Positions 1 through 10,440 of a DNA stretch of 64,000 nt are shown in pieces. Numbering within the stretch: the first letter of the stretch is position 1; each line of letters begins with the position of its first letter. The notes under the pieces were generated by a model. The model made no database searches and had not been told where the DNA came from. It was given only the letters and a program-made list of their open reading frames with translations. The stretch lies in assembly GCA_941918925.1 (NCBI GenBank), contig OW799233.1:2348001-2412000 (forward strand), given 5' to 3'. This stretch comes from Phyto melanocephala (taxonomy: Eukaryota; Arthropoda; Insecta; Diptera; Rhinophoridae). The translations under genes were made by a program, and so were the position numbers.

Positions 1-212
1 AAAATTTAATTGAACTTAGTACTCAACATGCAATATATTGAAAATTATTATTTATCGATAAATTGTTAAAATATCAACAACAACAGTAATGTTTGTAAAA
101 GATTTCAATAAATATAAAAATTTATAAAAAAAAATTAAAACTATAAAGTAACAATAAAAACAAGCAAGAATAATAATCACAGAAAAATTCTTTAGCAGTA
201 AACTTTGTTCTC

Positions 213-291
213 ACTAACAAATGGTAGGAAATACGAATACAATAAATAATAATTTGATTATCGAATAGTATTTCCTAACCACTTGTAAGTT
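213..291. ncRNA. pre-miRNA-sized hairpin downstream of aldolase
   Basis: Inverted repeat: ACAAATGGTAGGAAATAC (217-234) faces GTATTTCCTAACCACTTGT (268-286). There is a 9-bp uninterrupted core (AGGAAATAC) and outer pairing broken only by one bulge and one mismatch. The loop is about 33 nt and the whole hairpin about 70-75 nt. I do not recognise a known microRNA. It may instead be a small foldback repeat. Confidence 0.35.
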
Positions 292-354
292 AAAATATAT
301 TATATTTACAACCAACGCAAAAAACCGATTAAAGAGTGCTGAAACCATTACTGA

Positions 355-461
355 GGGGTTACTCTATAATTCGATTCGAATGAAGACATTTTCGATTTGC
401 AATGTATTAAGCATACAAACTCGAAAAAGTTTAGTTTTGAATCGAATTATGGAGTAACCCC
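355..461. repeat. long hairpin, 23-bp inverted repeat
   Basis: Arms at 355-377 and 439-461 are complementary with one mismatch (GGGGTTACTCTATAATTCG against its partner with CC in place of CT). The 61-nt interior pairs further: ATTTTCGA with TCGAAAA, then TTTG with CAAA. This gives an extended hairpin of about 107 nt. It could be a foldback MITE or a hairpin RNA. Confidence 0.5.
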
Positions 462-734
462 TTGATTTTGAAATCGCACACCACTCTGCTGGTGTCGGTA
501 TTCTTTCATTATCTCAAATAAAAATTTAATTTATTCATAAATGAAAATATTTAGAACAAAATAAACTTGAATGCCGAAATTAAAATCAATAAAACAATGT
601 GTTTAAAATTAAAAAAAAAAAAAAAAACAATCAAATATAAAAACTGAAAATACTACAAGATAATCAAGTTTTAAAAACTTTTAAAAAATAAAAATTTTAA
701 AACTGATTTTCATCTGTGTTAAATGTACAGTTTG

Positions 735-740
735 TTTATT
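735..740 (-). terminator. candidate aldolase polyadenylation signal
   Basis: TTTATT on the plus strand reads AATAAA on the gene strand, about 210 nt after the stop codon. A second copy lies at 530-535. Such hexamers are frequent by chance in DNA this AT-rich. Confidence 0.35.
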
Positions 741-947
741 CAGCAAAAACGCAATTATTAAATTTTATATAAAAAAAATTAATAAATACAATTAAAAAAG
801 CAATAAAAATAACTTACTACTAGTGCAAAATATATTCCGGTTAGAACTTAGATGAATGCCATGCGTTTCTAATTTAGTTTTGATTTTAAAACAATGACCA
901 TTGGATATGTATGTAAATTATTAGATGATGTGGAAATTATAAAAGTT

Positions 948-1043
948 TTAGTATGTGTGATTTTTAATAAACAAATTTGCAAGCGGAGCTAAACCCTTTA
1001 CAGATCCCGGAATGTATTCACCATTTCTTGAATCACTGTTCGC
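948..1043 (-). CDS. Ald1: aldolase terminal coding exon
   Basis: 96 nt giving [17 protein letters not shown], then a short stretch, then [10 protein letters not shown] and TAA at 950-948. The acceptor is CTATTAG at 1050-1044 and the phase matches the previous exon. It is too short to stand out as an open frame; it was found from the YIPGS and C-terminal Tyr signature. The charged SRNGEY and KGLAPL segments show it is one specific member of the alternative C-terminal tails known for fly aldolase. Confidence 0.92.
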   Translation of the reverse strand, partial: ANSDSRNGEYIPGSVKGLAPLANLFIKNHTY

Positions 1044-2627
1044 CTAATAGTAATATGCACATATAAATAAAATATCATTAAAATACATAAATACACAAAT
1101 AAATAAATGTCAAAATAATTTTCAACTATTATTTAATTATTCGCGCTGTATAAATTAAAATGCTGTTTATTTTACAAATATATTGATTAAATTTTCTTTT
1201 TAAAAATCCCTTTTAAAAGATGTTTGTTTTTAAATATGAATGTGTAACAGATATATACGCACATGAAATTAATGTATAATTATACTTAGTATTACTTTTT
1301 AAATTTTAATTAATACAAACTTAATAATATATACAATAGTTAGTTGTGAAATATTTCTGTTTAAACAATTAAAATTGTTGAAAAAATAATGAAAGTGAAA
1401 ACTTAAGTCGCTAGAAGAGATTAAAACTTGCCTTACCATTTAATAAATATTAACTTCAAAAAAACCCTTAGTGTAATTTATAAATAACCCCAAAAAACAC
1501 TTAAATACCCAACATAACATAATAGCGTATTTTGTATATGAATATGAACAATTTACCTTAGCACGCTTGAGCAATTCGTTCTGACCAGCGGCAACATTTT
1601 CCTTCTTGCCACCCCAGGCGCGAAGTACGGACGCTTGCAAAGCACGACCATAAGAGAAGGTCAAAGCCCAAGGCTTCAACAAAGGAACTTGGTTAATGGC
1701 GTTCAAGTGAACGGAAGCTTCTTCTTCAGACTGGCCACCAGACAAGAAGGTAATGCCTAAGCAAGAATAAATTTGCAAATCAATATACATATGTTTTCAA
1801 AACAGGTTTTTACTTTCTATTTACTAACCAGGAACGGCGGCTGGTACGGTTCTGCGCAAAGCGAGAACAGTAGCCAATGCAACTTCTTGGGGTGTGTTCT
1901 TCTTGGGACAGGATTGACCGGCGGTGACCATGTTGGGCTTCAACAAAGTACCTTCCAAGAAGACGTGATGGTCGTTCAAGGCTTTGTAAACGGCGGCCAG
2001 AACGGTTTCAGTAACTTTTTGGGCACGATCTAAATCGTGCTCACCATCGGGCAAAACTTCGGGTTCTACAATAGGGACAATACCTTGAGATTGGCAAATA
2101 GAGGCATAACGGGCCAAAACATTGGCGTTCTCCAAGATGGATTGGTAAGATGGCGTGTTCTTGCCAATCTTCAAGACGCAACGCCATTTGGCAAAGTCAC
2201 AACCGTCCTTTTTGTACTGAGCACAACGGGCAGCCAAATCATCCAAACCTTGGGTGGTGCATTCATCTTCAGAGCCCATCAATGGGACAACACCCTTGTC
2301 GACCTTAATGCCGGGAATGATGCCGCGCTTCTTTAACAATTCAACGAAGGGAGTGCCATCATCAGCTTTTTGGTACAAGGTTTCGTGGAACAAGATAACA
2401 CCGGATATATTTTCGGCTACTTTAGGGTCAGCGGTAAACAAAAGTTGACGGTAGGCGCGACGGTTATCTTCAGTGTTTTCAACACCAATGTCTTTCAAAC
2501 GCTTGCCCATGGTGGAGACCGACTCATCAGCAGCGAGAATACCTTTGCCGGGAGCAACGATGGCCTGGGCAATGCGGGTAAGTTCCTTTTGCAACTCGGC
2601 GGAGGGGTAGCTGAAGTAGGTAGTCAT
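948..2627 (-). CDS. Ald1: fructose-bisphosphate aldolase, class I (three coding exons)
   Basis: Cytosolic glycolytic enzyme that cleaves fructose-1,6-bisphosphate to glyceraldehyde-3-phosphate and dihydroxyacetone phosphate. Joining 2627-1829, 1756-1557 and 1043-948 gives 364 residues plus stop, the usual class I length. Seen: ADES with the active-site Asp (D34), KWRCVLKI with K147, EPEVLPDG with E188, EGTLLKPNM with the Schiff-base lysine K230, and FLSGGQSEE (residues 270-278) of the phosphate-binding loop. The protein ends in NHTY, and the C-terminal Tyr is the residue class I aldolases need for full activity. The start ATG at 2625-2627 begins MTTYFSYPS, as in fly aldolases. Introns are 72 bp and 513 bp with GT-AG borders. 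The Drosophila gene uses alternative last exons for isozymes; only one was found here, and others could lie left of position 1. The frame is intact, so the gene looks functional. Confidence 0.97.
1557..1756 (-). CDS. Ald1: aldolase second coding exon
   Basis: 200 nt, read as [20 protein letters not shown] and onward to ELLKRAK. The acceptor is TTAG at 1760-1757 and the donor GTAAATTG follows AAG at 1557. It completes the (beta/alpha)8 barrel. The split after KRAK is the point where Drosophila joins alternative terminal exons. Confidence 0.95.
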
Positions 2628-2647
2628 TTTGAATAAGATTCGCTTAA
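1829..2647 (-). CDS. Ald1: aldolase main coding exon with 20 nt of 5' UTR
   Basis: Encodes residues 1-266 plus the first base of codon 267, ending CCT-G before donor GTTAGTAA at 1828-1821. The exon opens at 2647 after a TTTCTCTTTACAG acceptor, 20 nt upstream of the ATG. This means at least one further non-coding leader exon lies to the right. It holds D34, K147, E188 and K230. Confidence 0.95.
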
Positions 2648-4866
2648 CTGTAAAGAGAAAACAAATATAAAAAACAAATTAGTAATTTTAGAAAAAGATT
2701 GTAGGCAAATTAATGTTTCATTTAAAAAAGTTTTTCAAATTTAATCCAAATATTCAAACAGAAAAAAAATCCTATTCTTAATTCATAGTAGAACTTAAAT
2801 CTTTCCAAATACAATACATAAATAACTATTTCTGTATGCATACGTCAAATCTTTGTATGCCATTTTTTACACATTGTTAGCATTGATAAGTATGAGGTTT
2901 GTGAAAGCAAAATTTCATATGGAAAATAAGTGCAGAAAAATAAAATTAATTTATGTGCATATTCGGTTGATAGTAGGAGTTACATTTTGCTAATACGTCT
3001 GTATAAAACTCCTTCTCATTGTGTTAAAAAAATTTTATAAATAACTGTCGAGTCTCGACAACTGAACGACTACTACTTCTTAAAAAAAAAATAAAAAAAT
3101 ATATTAAAAATAGGCAACTATTAACAGACTTTTTCAATTACATATTTTGAAAAATAAAAAACTTGGAAAAATGTGTATGTATTCGGTGTTGGCTACCTAA
3201 AGTGCCAAACGCCCCAACTAACAAAAATTCAAAATTTACTATTTTATTAAATCCGATGTGTTTTATATTCACAAAAAAAAACTAACAATGATTTTCCTGA
3301 ACCAAAATAGCGATTTTATAAAAATTTTAAGAAATTTGGATCGAAAATCGTTTTTTATATCTATGTTTGGTATTCTCAAGCATTCTTGTATTGCTGTTCG
3401 ACGTTAGTGTTAATAAAACAACGATATCGACAACTGGAATAAGGGTGAATATAAATTGCATAGTACTCTTACTGTATAAATGTTTAGCAACAATGTTGAC
3501 AGACCAAAAACTATAAATTAAGAAATTGTTATGCATTTAACAACAGACAACTTTTATGAATAGAAATATAATTACATATTTACAAACAATTTACAAAACT
3601 AATTAACTTTAATAAATTTGTTTGTTATGAAAAAATGTTTTTTATTTTATAACTTTTCGATTATATGATAATATTTGTTTTAACAAGAAACATTTGTAAA
3701 TTATTTTCAAATCATGTCACCTAAGCCTTTTTCTTTTTCAATTTGTTGTAACTTAATTAACAAAACTTTTTATTTATTTTCAAATTATTTGAATGTACCG
3801 TGAAATTATGTTTATAGTTCTTTAGTTAAAATTCAACCTTTTCGTTAATTGTAAATTTAAAGACTGATGCAAGAACTAAATGATAACTGAAACAAATCCC
3901 TGTTGTATGAAAAGACAAGAAAACCGTGGGTTAGGGCTTAAACATTTTCATATTGCGTAGGCGTTTACATATAAAGTTAGTTTACGTATAAGTGTAAACA
4001 AATAAGTATGTACATATGTATTTAGGAATTAGTTACTTTTAAAACAACTTTTACTTTCTCTATTTATGTTTGCAAAAATACATATATACCAAAAACCGGC
4101 ACATGCGCCTCAACCTAATTCAATACAATGTATGACTCTTATTCACACTCTGTTTGATTTTTTATTCATTTTACACTTGTGATTCATTATCTAGTATAAA
4201 CCGTAGAGAGAAAAATTCAAACAACATTACAAATAAAAACAGCAACAACGATAACAATCAAACTACGTGAAAATAAAAAATTGTTTCGTAGACGACATTG
4301 ACAAAGGTCACATTTATACATATACAAATGTTGCAGACACATTTGTTAAACTATCACACAACATTTGAATGTTCACCTACGACATTTTGGAAATGTCATA
4401 GACTTTTAAAGTATGAATAACAATGATAGTCTCTTGTTCTAGCAAAATAGGATCTTTCAACAATGGGAAAATAACGGACATCTATGGGCATATTTGAAAT
4501 ATCTTAAAATTAAAAAAAAAAATCGTTTGACTTTCTTGACATTGAAAACACATATGTACCAACAATAACACTTTATTCAAACACATTTAACCATTAATTT
4601 CTATAGATAAGTATTTAATACTGTTGTTTTGGAAATTTACTTAAATAACACACACATAAACACACTTTTATACTTTCGTAAGAAATAAATTGTTCGATAA
4701 ATTAAATTGTGTATTATTTTTATTATTTTTTGATTGAGGCTAAGTTAATAAACAAACAAAAAAAAAATAAATATGTATAAAAGAAACTGTTCTTTTATAT
4801 TTAAACTAATCTAAAAAATAGTAACACTTTAAATTTTAACTTAAAAAAAAATATTTAGACACACAC

Positions 4867-4960
4867 CTTGACGGTTGTACGGACCAATTAAAACTGATTT
4901 TTCTATTAATTTCGTTTAAACTTTTTTTGTTTTAGTGGACAATTTTCTACTTTTTTTATA
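4867..4960 (-). promoter_or_regulatory. candidate proximal aldolase promoter and leader exon
   Basis: On the minus strand a TATAAAAAAA box (4960-4951) precedes an ATG-free stretch with an initiator-like TCAGTTT. It ends ACCGTCAAG followed by GTGTGTGTC, a plausible donor with last exon base 4867. The TATA-to-initiator spacing is longer than ideal. It may be an alternative to the 8.45-kb leader. Confidence 0.25.
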
Positions 4961-7384
4961 GAGAAAAAATAAATAAAAAAAAAAAACAACAAAACCAGCC
5001 ATTATCAGTAAACAACTAGTTTTTGTTATATAAGGAAAAGACTAACTAAAAGTTTTCAAAGGGCAACAAAAACAAATAGCACAGTATTGATAAAAATATC
5101 ACAAAAATTTTAAAATTATTATACAGAAATCTACACACACAAACATGCACAAATATATATGGCATGAGTATATTCAAATAAAACTGTATGTAGAGTAAAA
5201 GTCTGTTTATGTGTGCGATTATGAAAAAACATATGCATTTAAATTCCACGTTGTTTTTAACATTTTTATAAAATACTCTGCTGGGTATCAAAAGTAATAA
5301 AATGAAAGAAACGAGCCCCCACAATACAAAAAAGAAATAAATACAATATACTTATGTAAAGATATGTACATTATGACCTGGATACAAAAAATTCTTAGAT
5401 ACACACAATTGTTAAGCAGTAAAAAGGTGTGTTACTAAACAATTAACAACTGGTTTTAGAATTAAAATTAATTTTTCGGAGCGAGCCATAGATGTGAACT
5501 ATTAAATAGCACCGTTTCTAGCTTTTTTTATTCAACTTGTTTGACTTAAAGATATCAACAAAATTATTTAATATGAGAAATGGAAGAAAATATTTTTAAA
5601 ATTTATAATTACTAAATAAACACCATTCCGAATTGCGTTTTATAATTTTTCAATCATGTACTGGATTATGCGTTACTATGGAAAACACACTTAGTTAAAA
5701 TTTTGGTTTAAAGAAAAAACTTTTTTCTAAGAGTATTTTTCTGCATAAACTTCAGTTATATGTTGAGAAGATAAAAAACAAAGTACAAAAATTTTTATCA
5801 TAAGAGTCATAAACAATTTTTTAAATTTCAAATGGAGTAAAATCATTTCTTTTATTTATTTATTAAAAAAAAATTGAATAAAAAATTTTAATTTAAAGTT
5901 TAATTCTTTTGTTAATTTCATTTAATACATTACTTCGATTTAGTTTTATGCAGATTTTTAAAAATACGATGCTATTTAAGAATTCATGGGCGTAGATGAA
6001 GATGTACAATTATTATTTTTTTTTTGTTAATTATTTTGTGTCTTGTTTGTTTTCAATATTCTAGATTTGATTATACAAAGTTGTTTTCACTTTTATGCAG
6101 GAACTTTTTAATATCAAACTCGTGAATGATTTTAATGCTAGAAAAACTATAAATAAAATTTTATTTAAAACAATACTCTTGACAACAATGTGAAAGATGT
6201 GAAATTTTAATTAAGTATAAAGTTAATTGATTTGATTGCTGTTTATATACAGTTGGACTTAATATACAAACATATGTATAAATAATTAAGTTATATTCGT
6301 CACATATTCATAATTAAATGGCTATCAAAGTTCAAATCTAAATTCGAGTGTAGCAAAACATTTTGATAACCTTTTTATATATATGTAACATATTTTGGCA
6401 AAATAAACTTAAGAAAAAAAAAAAAAAAGAATAATATATATCATCTATTAAACAACGCAGGTGATTTTTTCTAAAAAAAAAAAAAAAAGAATACTAGAGC
6501 ATTACTAATAGAGACATTAAAATATATGCAAAAGAATATTACATAATTACAAGTTCCTTTATGTTAAAAGACAATAAAAACTAAAATTTTATGTATGCTC
6601 AGAAACAAAAATATTTATGCTTGTTTGTCGAAACATAAACTGTTCCCAAACAACTTTTATCCACATATCGCACATTAACTTAAAGAGTGTAATAACTTAT
6701 AAAACATAGCTTCAAGTAAAACGGCTTAGAATTTTTTTTAAACAATTCACTACTTTTTTCATAATTTTCTTTTTTGCAAAATTACGTATTTTATAACCAT
6801 TACAGTTTTTCAGATGTGTTTTATAATAGGTAGATAGATTTCTGTTTGTGCTTTTTCATACTGTGTCAATAATTACAATAATTATTTTTTTTTATTATAA
6901 GTTAAAAAAAAAGTTGTTACTAAGAAATTGTATTCTTGTTTATTTAACTTTAGTATTCAGAACATTACTTTCGAAATATGCTGTGTTAAGAACAGCCTAA
7001 AAAGAGATTAAATTTATATTATTTGTATATTACTCGTGTTTAATATGAAAAATTGCTGTAACTCCGTAAGTAGTACCCAATTAACAAACAATATTAAATC
7101 AAAGTAAATCCAAAGAATTTTTTCTAGTACGAAGCTTTAAATGTGAGATTTTGAGTTATGACGCTATAGATAAAAATAAGCGAATTTGCGATAACAGTTT
7201 CTTGGGAATAATTTTTGCATCGAATAAAATATAAGCATAATTATGCATACATCGATGTGATATGGACTTCGTAATTGCCTTAAATGTGCTGTTATTATTT
7301 TCAAGCAGGCATAGCCTGTCAACATGCATCGTTATTTCCAAAAAAATATTTAAAAAGTATATGTAGAATAAATGGTTTTTTATA

Positions 7385-7576
7385 TTAAAAAAATAATCAA
7401 AGTTGTTGCATGTTATTTACAAAATGAAACCCCAAAATCGATGTTATTTAAGAAAACCAGAGGTTTAATTTCTTATAAAATAATCTTAAAAAAATAATCA
7501 AAGTTGTTGCATGTTATTTACAAAATGAAACCCCAAAATCGATGTTATTTAAGAAAACCAGAGGTTTAATTTCTTA
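7385..7576. repeat. recent tandem duplication, 101-bp period
   Basis: Positions 7385-7475 are repeated without any difference at 7486-7576, separated by 10 bp. Each 91-bp copy begins TTAAAAAAATAATCAAAG and ends GGTTTAATTTCTTA. Perfect identity in such AT-rich intronic DNA implies a young duplication, or an assembly artefact. Confidence 0.95.
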
Positions 7577-8453
7577 AAAATTGCATCTCTTATCACAATA
7601 CTACTGCTTAATAAAAATTAATATTTAAATAAAAATATTAGTAAATTTTACTTTGATATTTATTGACGGTGAACTTTATTACCAAATATCTACATTGTAT
7701 AACATTTAATTGTATTTGTCTACCTATTGAAAAATCATGATCAAACATTTAGAAGGCCATTGATATAAATGATTGTTGACAAAAACTCATCTGTCGTACT
7801 TGTGCTTTTAGTGTATTGTACAATAAAAGTATATATATATTTTTAATGTTTCAATGTCGTTTTCACTTTAATTCTGCATGATAGAACTATAACTATAAAA
7901 TGAATAAATAAATAAAACAAATACCTCTGTAAACAATTTTGAACTAACTCATTATAAATAGAATAAAATGTAATAGGTATCAACAAATGTTATAAGCACA
8001 GTGTTGAAAATTGAGCGGGGAAACAAAAACAAAGAAATTGTATATTAATACATATGTATAGAGTTAAAGAGTTACAAATTAAAGTTTGGGAAGTCATGAT
8101 GTTTATGAAGTTAATGGCATAAATGTCACTCACATTTAACTCGTTCATAAAAGTAAATACGGATAATGAAATGCTAACAAAAGAAACTCCACAATAATTT
8201 GACACAACTCCAAGTTTTCATGTCTTATTGGAAGTTTTCAAATATTTATTCCATCACATTTAAAGTGTATTATAAATTATTATACTATTATAAATTTAAG
8301 TAACTCTTCTAATTACACACAAATTATAAACTGCACTTTGGTTGTTAGTGATTACGAAATAGATTGCACCATTTGATTGTTTAAAAATTTAAACAAAATT
8401 ATTTTTACTGTAGGTTGTTACTAATTAGAGAAAAGGCATTAATTAGAGCTCAC

Positions 8454-8640
8454 CTGCAAAATTTAATATTCACAAAAATGATTTCGTATTAAAAAGTGGT
8501 ACCGGAGTTTTACTGCTGCTTCTCTTCTGGAGGGCGGACAAAATATGTACAACTTATATTCCAAATAAAATGTGAACGAATAAAAAATTTTTAATAAACA
8601 GACGTCAAAAAGGTTGATTGAAGGTCGTTTGTGCCAGAAG
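8454..8640 (-). promoter_or_regulatory. candidate distal non-coding leader exon and promoter of aldolase
   Basis: Read on the minus strand, a relatively GC-rich island ends in TTTTGCAG followed by GTGAGCTC, a near-consensus 5' splice site with last exon base 8454. I find no ATG from about 8640 to 8454, which suits a leader. Spliced to the acceptor before 2647 it would make a 5.8-kb 5' intron, as fly aldolase genes have an intron in the leader. The transcription start is not determined. RNA-seq junctions from 8453 to 2648 would settle it. Confidence 0.4.
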
Positions 8641-9734
8641 GAAACAACGAGTTGTGTTAAAATGACAATACCAAAACAAAATAAGAATTATACTCAGTGA
8701 TGCCAGATGAAAATTTTTAAAATCCCGAAAAAAATTATATCACACTTCAAAACATTTTTCTTTATTAATTGTATTTTATTACAGATTTATTTGATCAAAT
8801 TTTTATATTTTAATATGTTTAGGATATCGTAAAAAATAATTTAAATAATTAAAAAAAAAAAATTTATCAAAGTTTGTATACCGTGGTAAAGCATTTTTAA
8901 ATTATTAGGAGAAATGTATAGAAGCATTTAAAAATTTTTTTGAAAATTTGTTCAAAATATTGATAAATTCTTGAATTCTACAAATATTCAACAAATTTTC
9001 TATGTCTACAAGGAAAAAAGTTACATCTTAACACAAAATTGTTTTGTAAGCACTCTACATATATATTAATACATAAAATTTGATTTATATTACACATTTA
9101 CTTAAACTAGTTAGACCCTGACCACTTTGCTGATCCCTTCAAAGTTTTATGTTATTCCTATAAATGATGCTGCGATTTTTAATTTGGAAGTATATTCAAT
9201 AAACTTTAAACACAAAAACAAACAGATAAAATAAAACAACAAAGCATTTTGAAATGGAAGTTTAAATTGTTAAACTGTTTTTGATTTGTTTTTTATACCA
9301 TACAAATAAGACACAATAATAAAACAGCAATTTGTTACATAAAACTCCTTAAATAGTAAACCAATTTAATAGCATTTAAATTTTAAATATTTGTATGAAA
9401 ATTTCTTTCAAATAGTATATAAAAATTTTTTTGATTAAAATCGTTTGTACTGTTGAATGTAAATTGTGATAAAAGAAATCAACTTGAATAATACTTGCTG
9501 TATTATATATAAAATTTGATTCCACTTTTAAAATTTTTGTTTAATTTTGCGTTTATTAATACAATGGTTGTAAATGTGACTATACTATCTTTGTTAATAC
9601 CATAAACAAAAAAAAAACACTTTGCAAAAACATATTGTGTCAACAATAATGATTAAAGGTTTTCACTAAATTTGGTTCTTGTTACACAAATATGTTCTAA
9701 GCATGGAAATAGACTTGGCTATTAATAATATAAT

Positions 9735-9840
9735 TTATTTATATTATAAATTTATTTTATTTATTTATTTATTATTTATTTATTTATTTTATTATTATAT
9801 ATTTATATAATTTATATATAAAAAAAATAATTTATATAGT
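9735..9840. repeat. TTTA/ATTT low-complexity tract
   Basis: Irregular tandem TTTATTTA runs containing almost no G or C. Confidence 0.8.
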
Positions 9841-10165
9841 TTAGAAATTCCCAACATATCACCAGATATTGAAGACAAAATCTGACTCTTTTATATTATA
9901 CATATGGCCACTTTATGGTGTAGACTCGCCAATATGACAGCTGACTTTGTAAATACGTTTACTAACACCCCTAAGATATGCTACACTAGGATTTTTTTTT
10001 TATATTATTGATGTTACGTAAAACAAACGGCTACGAGTTCAAAAAATAAAAATAAAAATATTAATATATGAAAACTATTTTCTACAACTGTTAATATCCA
10101 TGAACAAATAAACTTTGCAAATAATTAAGATAAATTATAACTTAAAACTAAATAAATATCAAACA

Positions 10166-10252
10166 TGTTGAACATTTTAGTATCGGGAGATTATTATTCC
10201 GACTTCAATCAAAATGTTTGGAATCTCCCTCGTACTAAAATGTTAATACAAC
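10166..10252. ncRNA. pre-miRNA-like hairpin
   Basis: AACATTTTAGTATCGGGAGATT (10171-10192, 22 nt) faces the complement of a matching 23-nt arm at 10222-10244. A 12-bp and an 8-bp helix are separated by a small internal loop, with a 29-nt terminal loop and flanking TGTTG/CAACA pairing. Total is about 85 nt, the size of an insect pre-miRNA. It lies just left of a truncated repeat copy, so a small MITE is the alternative. Confidence 0.4.
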
Positions 10253-10278
10253 ATTGTGGGTCTCGAAAAGTACTTTCA

Positions 10279-10440
10279 ATACCCTTCACACAGTGAAAAC
10301 GGGTATATATAGGTTTGTCATTTCGCGTGAAATTTCTACAATTTTAATTTCCGACCTCATTAAGCACATACATATACATATATTTGCTGAAAGCTTATGA
10401 AAGGGGAGTCGATTAAGCTCTGTCAGTCTGTCCGTCTATC
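10279..10440 (+). mobile_element. Helentron-like repeat, 5' end only (copy A)
   Basis: Begins ATACCCTTCACACAGTGAAA followed by CGGGTATATATAGG, and runs through TTTCCGACC, GAAAGCTTATGAA and GTCGATTAAGC to a GTCTGTCCGTCTA stretch, where similarity stops. It matches the left ends of the fuller copies at 29138 and 53091. The 3' hairpin end is absent, so the copy is truncated. Confidence 0.75.

Larger units (their letters stand above)
2648..8453 (-). other. aldolase 5' intron (extent inferred), no coding content
   Basis: AT-rich sequence without convincing coding potential. It contains the proximal promoter candidate near 4.9 kb, the tandem duplication at 7385-7576, many poly-A/T runs and a TATAAAA with a GTCGAGTCTCGAC palindrome near 3000-3060. 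The right-hand limit depends on which leader exon is used. Confidence 0.4.

Noticed and set aside
1390..1440. Possible second aldolase terminal exon, after the CTCTTCTAG acceptor on the minus strand or reading GKASFNLF
   Set aside because: Neither gives a YVPGS-like segment or a C-terminal Tyr, and one lacks an in-phase acceptor.
1773..2636. Plus-strand open frames at 1773-2033, 2037-2336, 2254-2448 and 2370-2636
   Set aside because: They lie opposite the aldolase exon and are antisense shadows of its coding bias.
5046..5324. 92-codon minus-strand open frame
   Set aside because: Leu/Phe/Ile-rich composition expected of AT-rich DNA and no domain; lies in the aldolase intron.
8690..8720. CAGTGATGCCAGATG as a hAT-like left end
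   Set aside because: No matching inverted terminus or 8-bp duplication could be found within about 1-2 kb.
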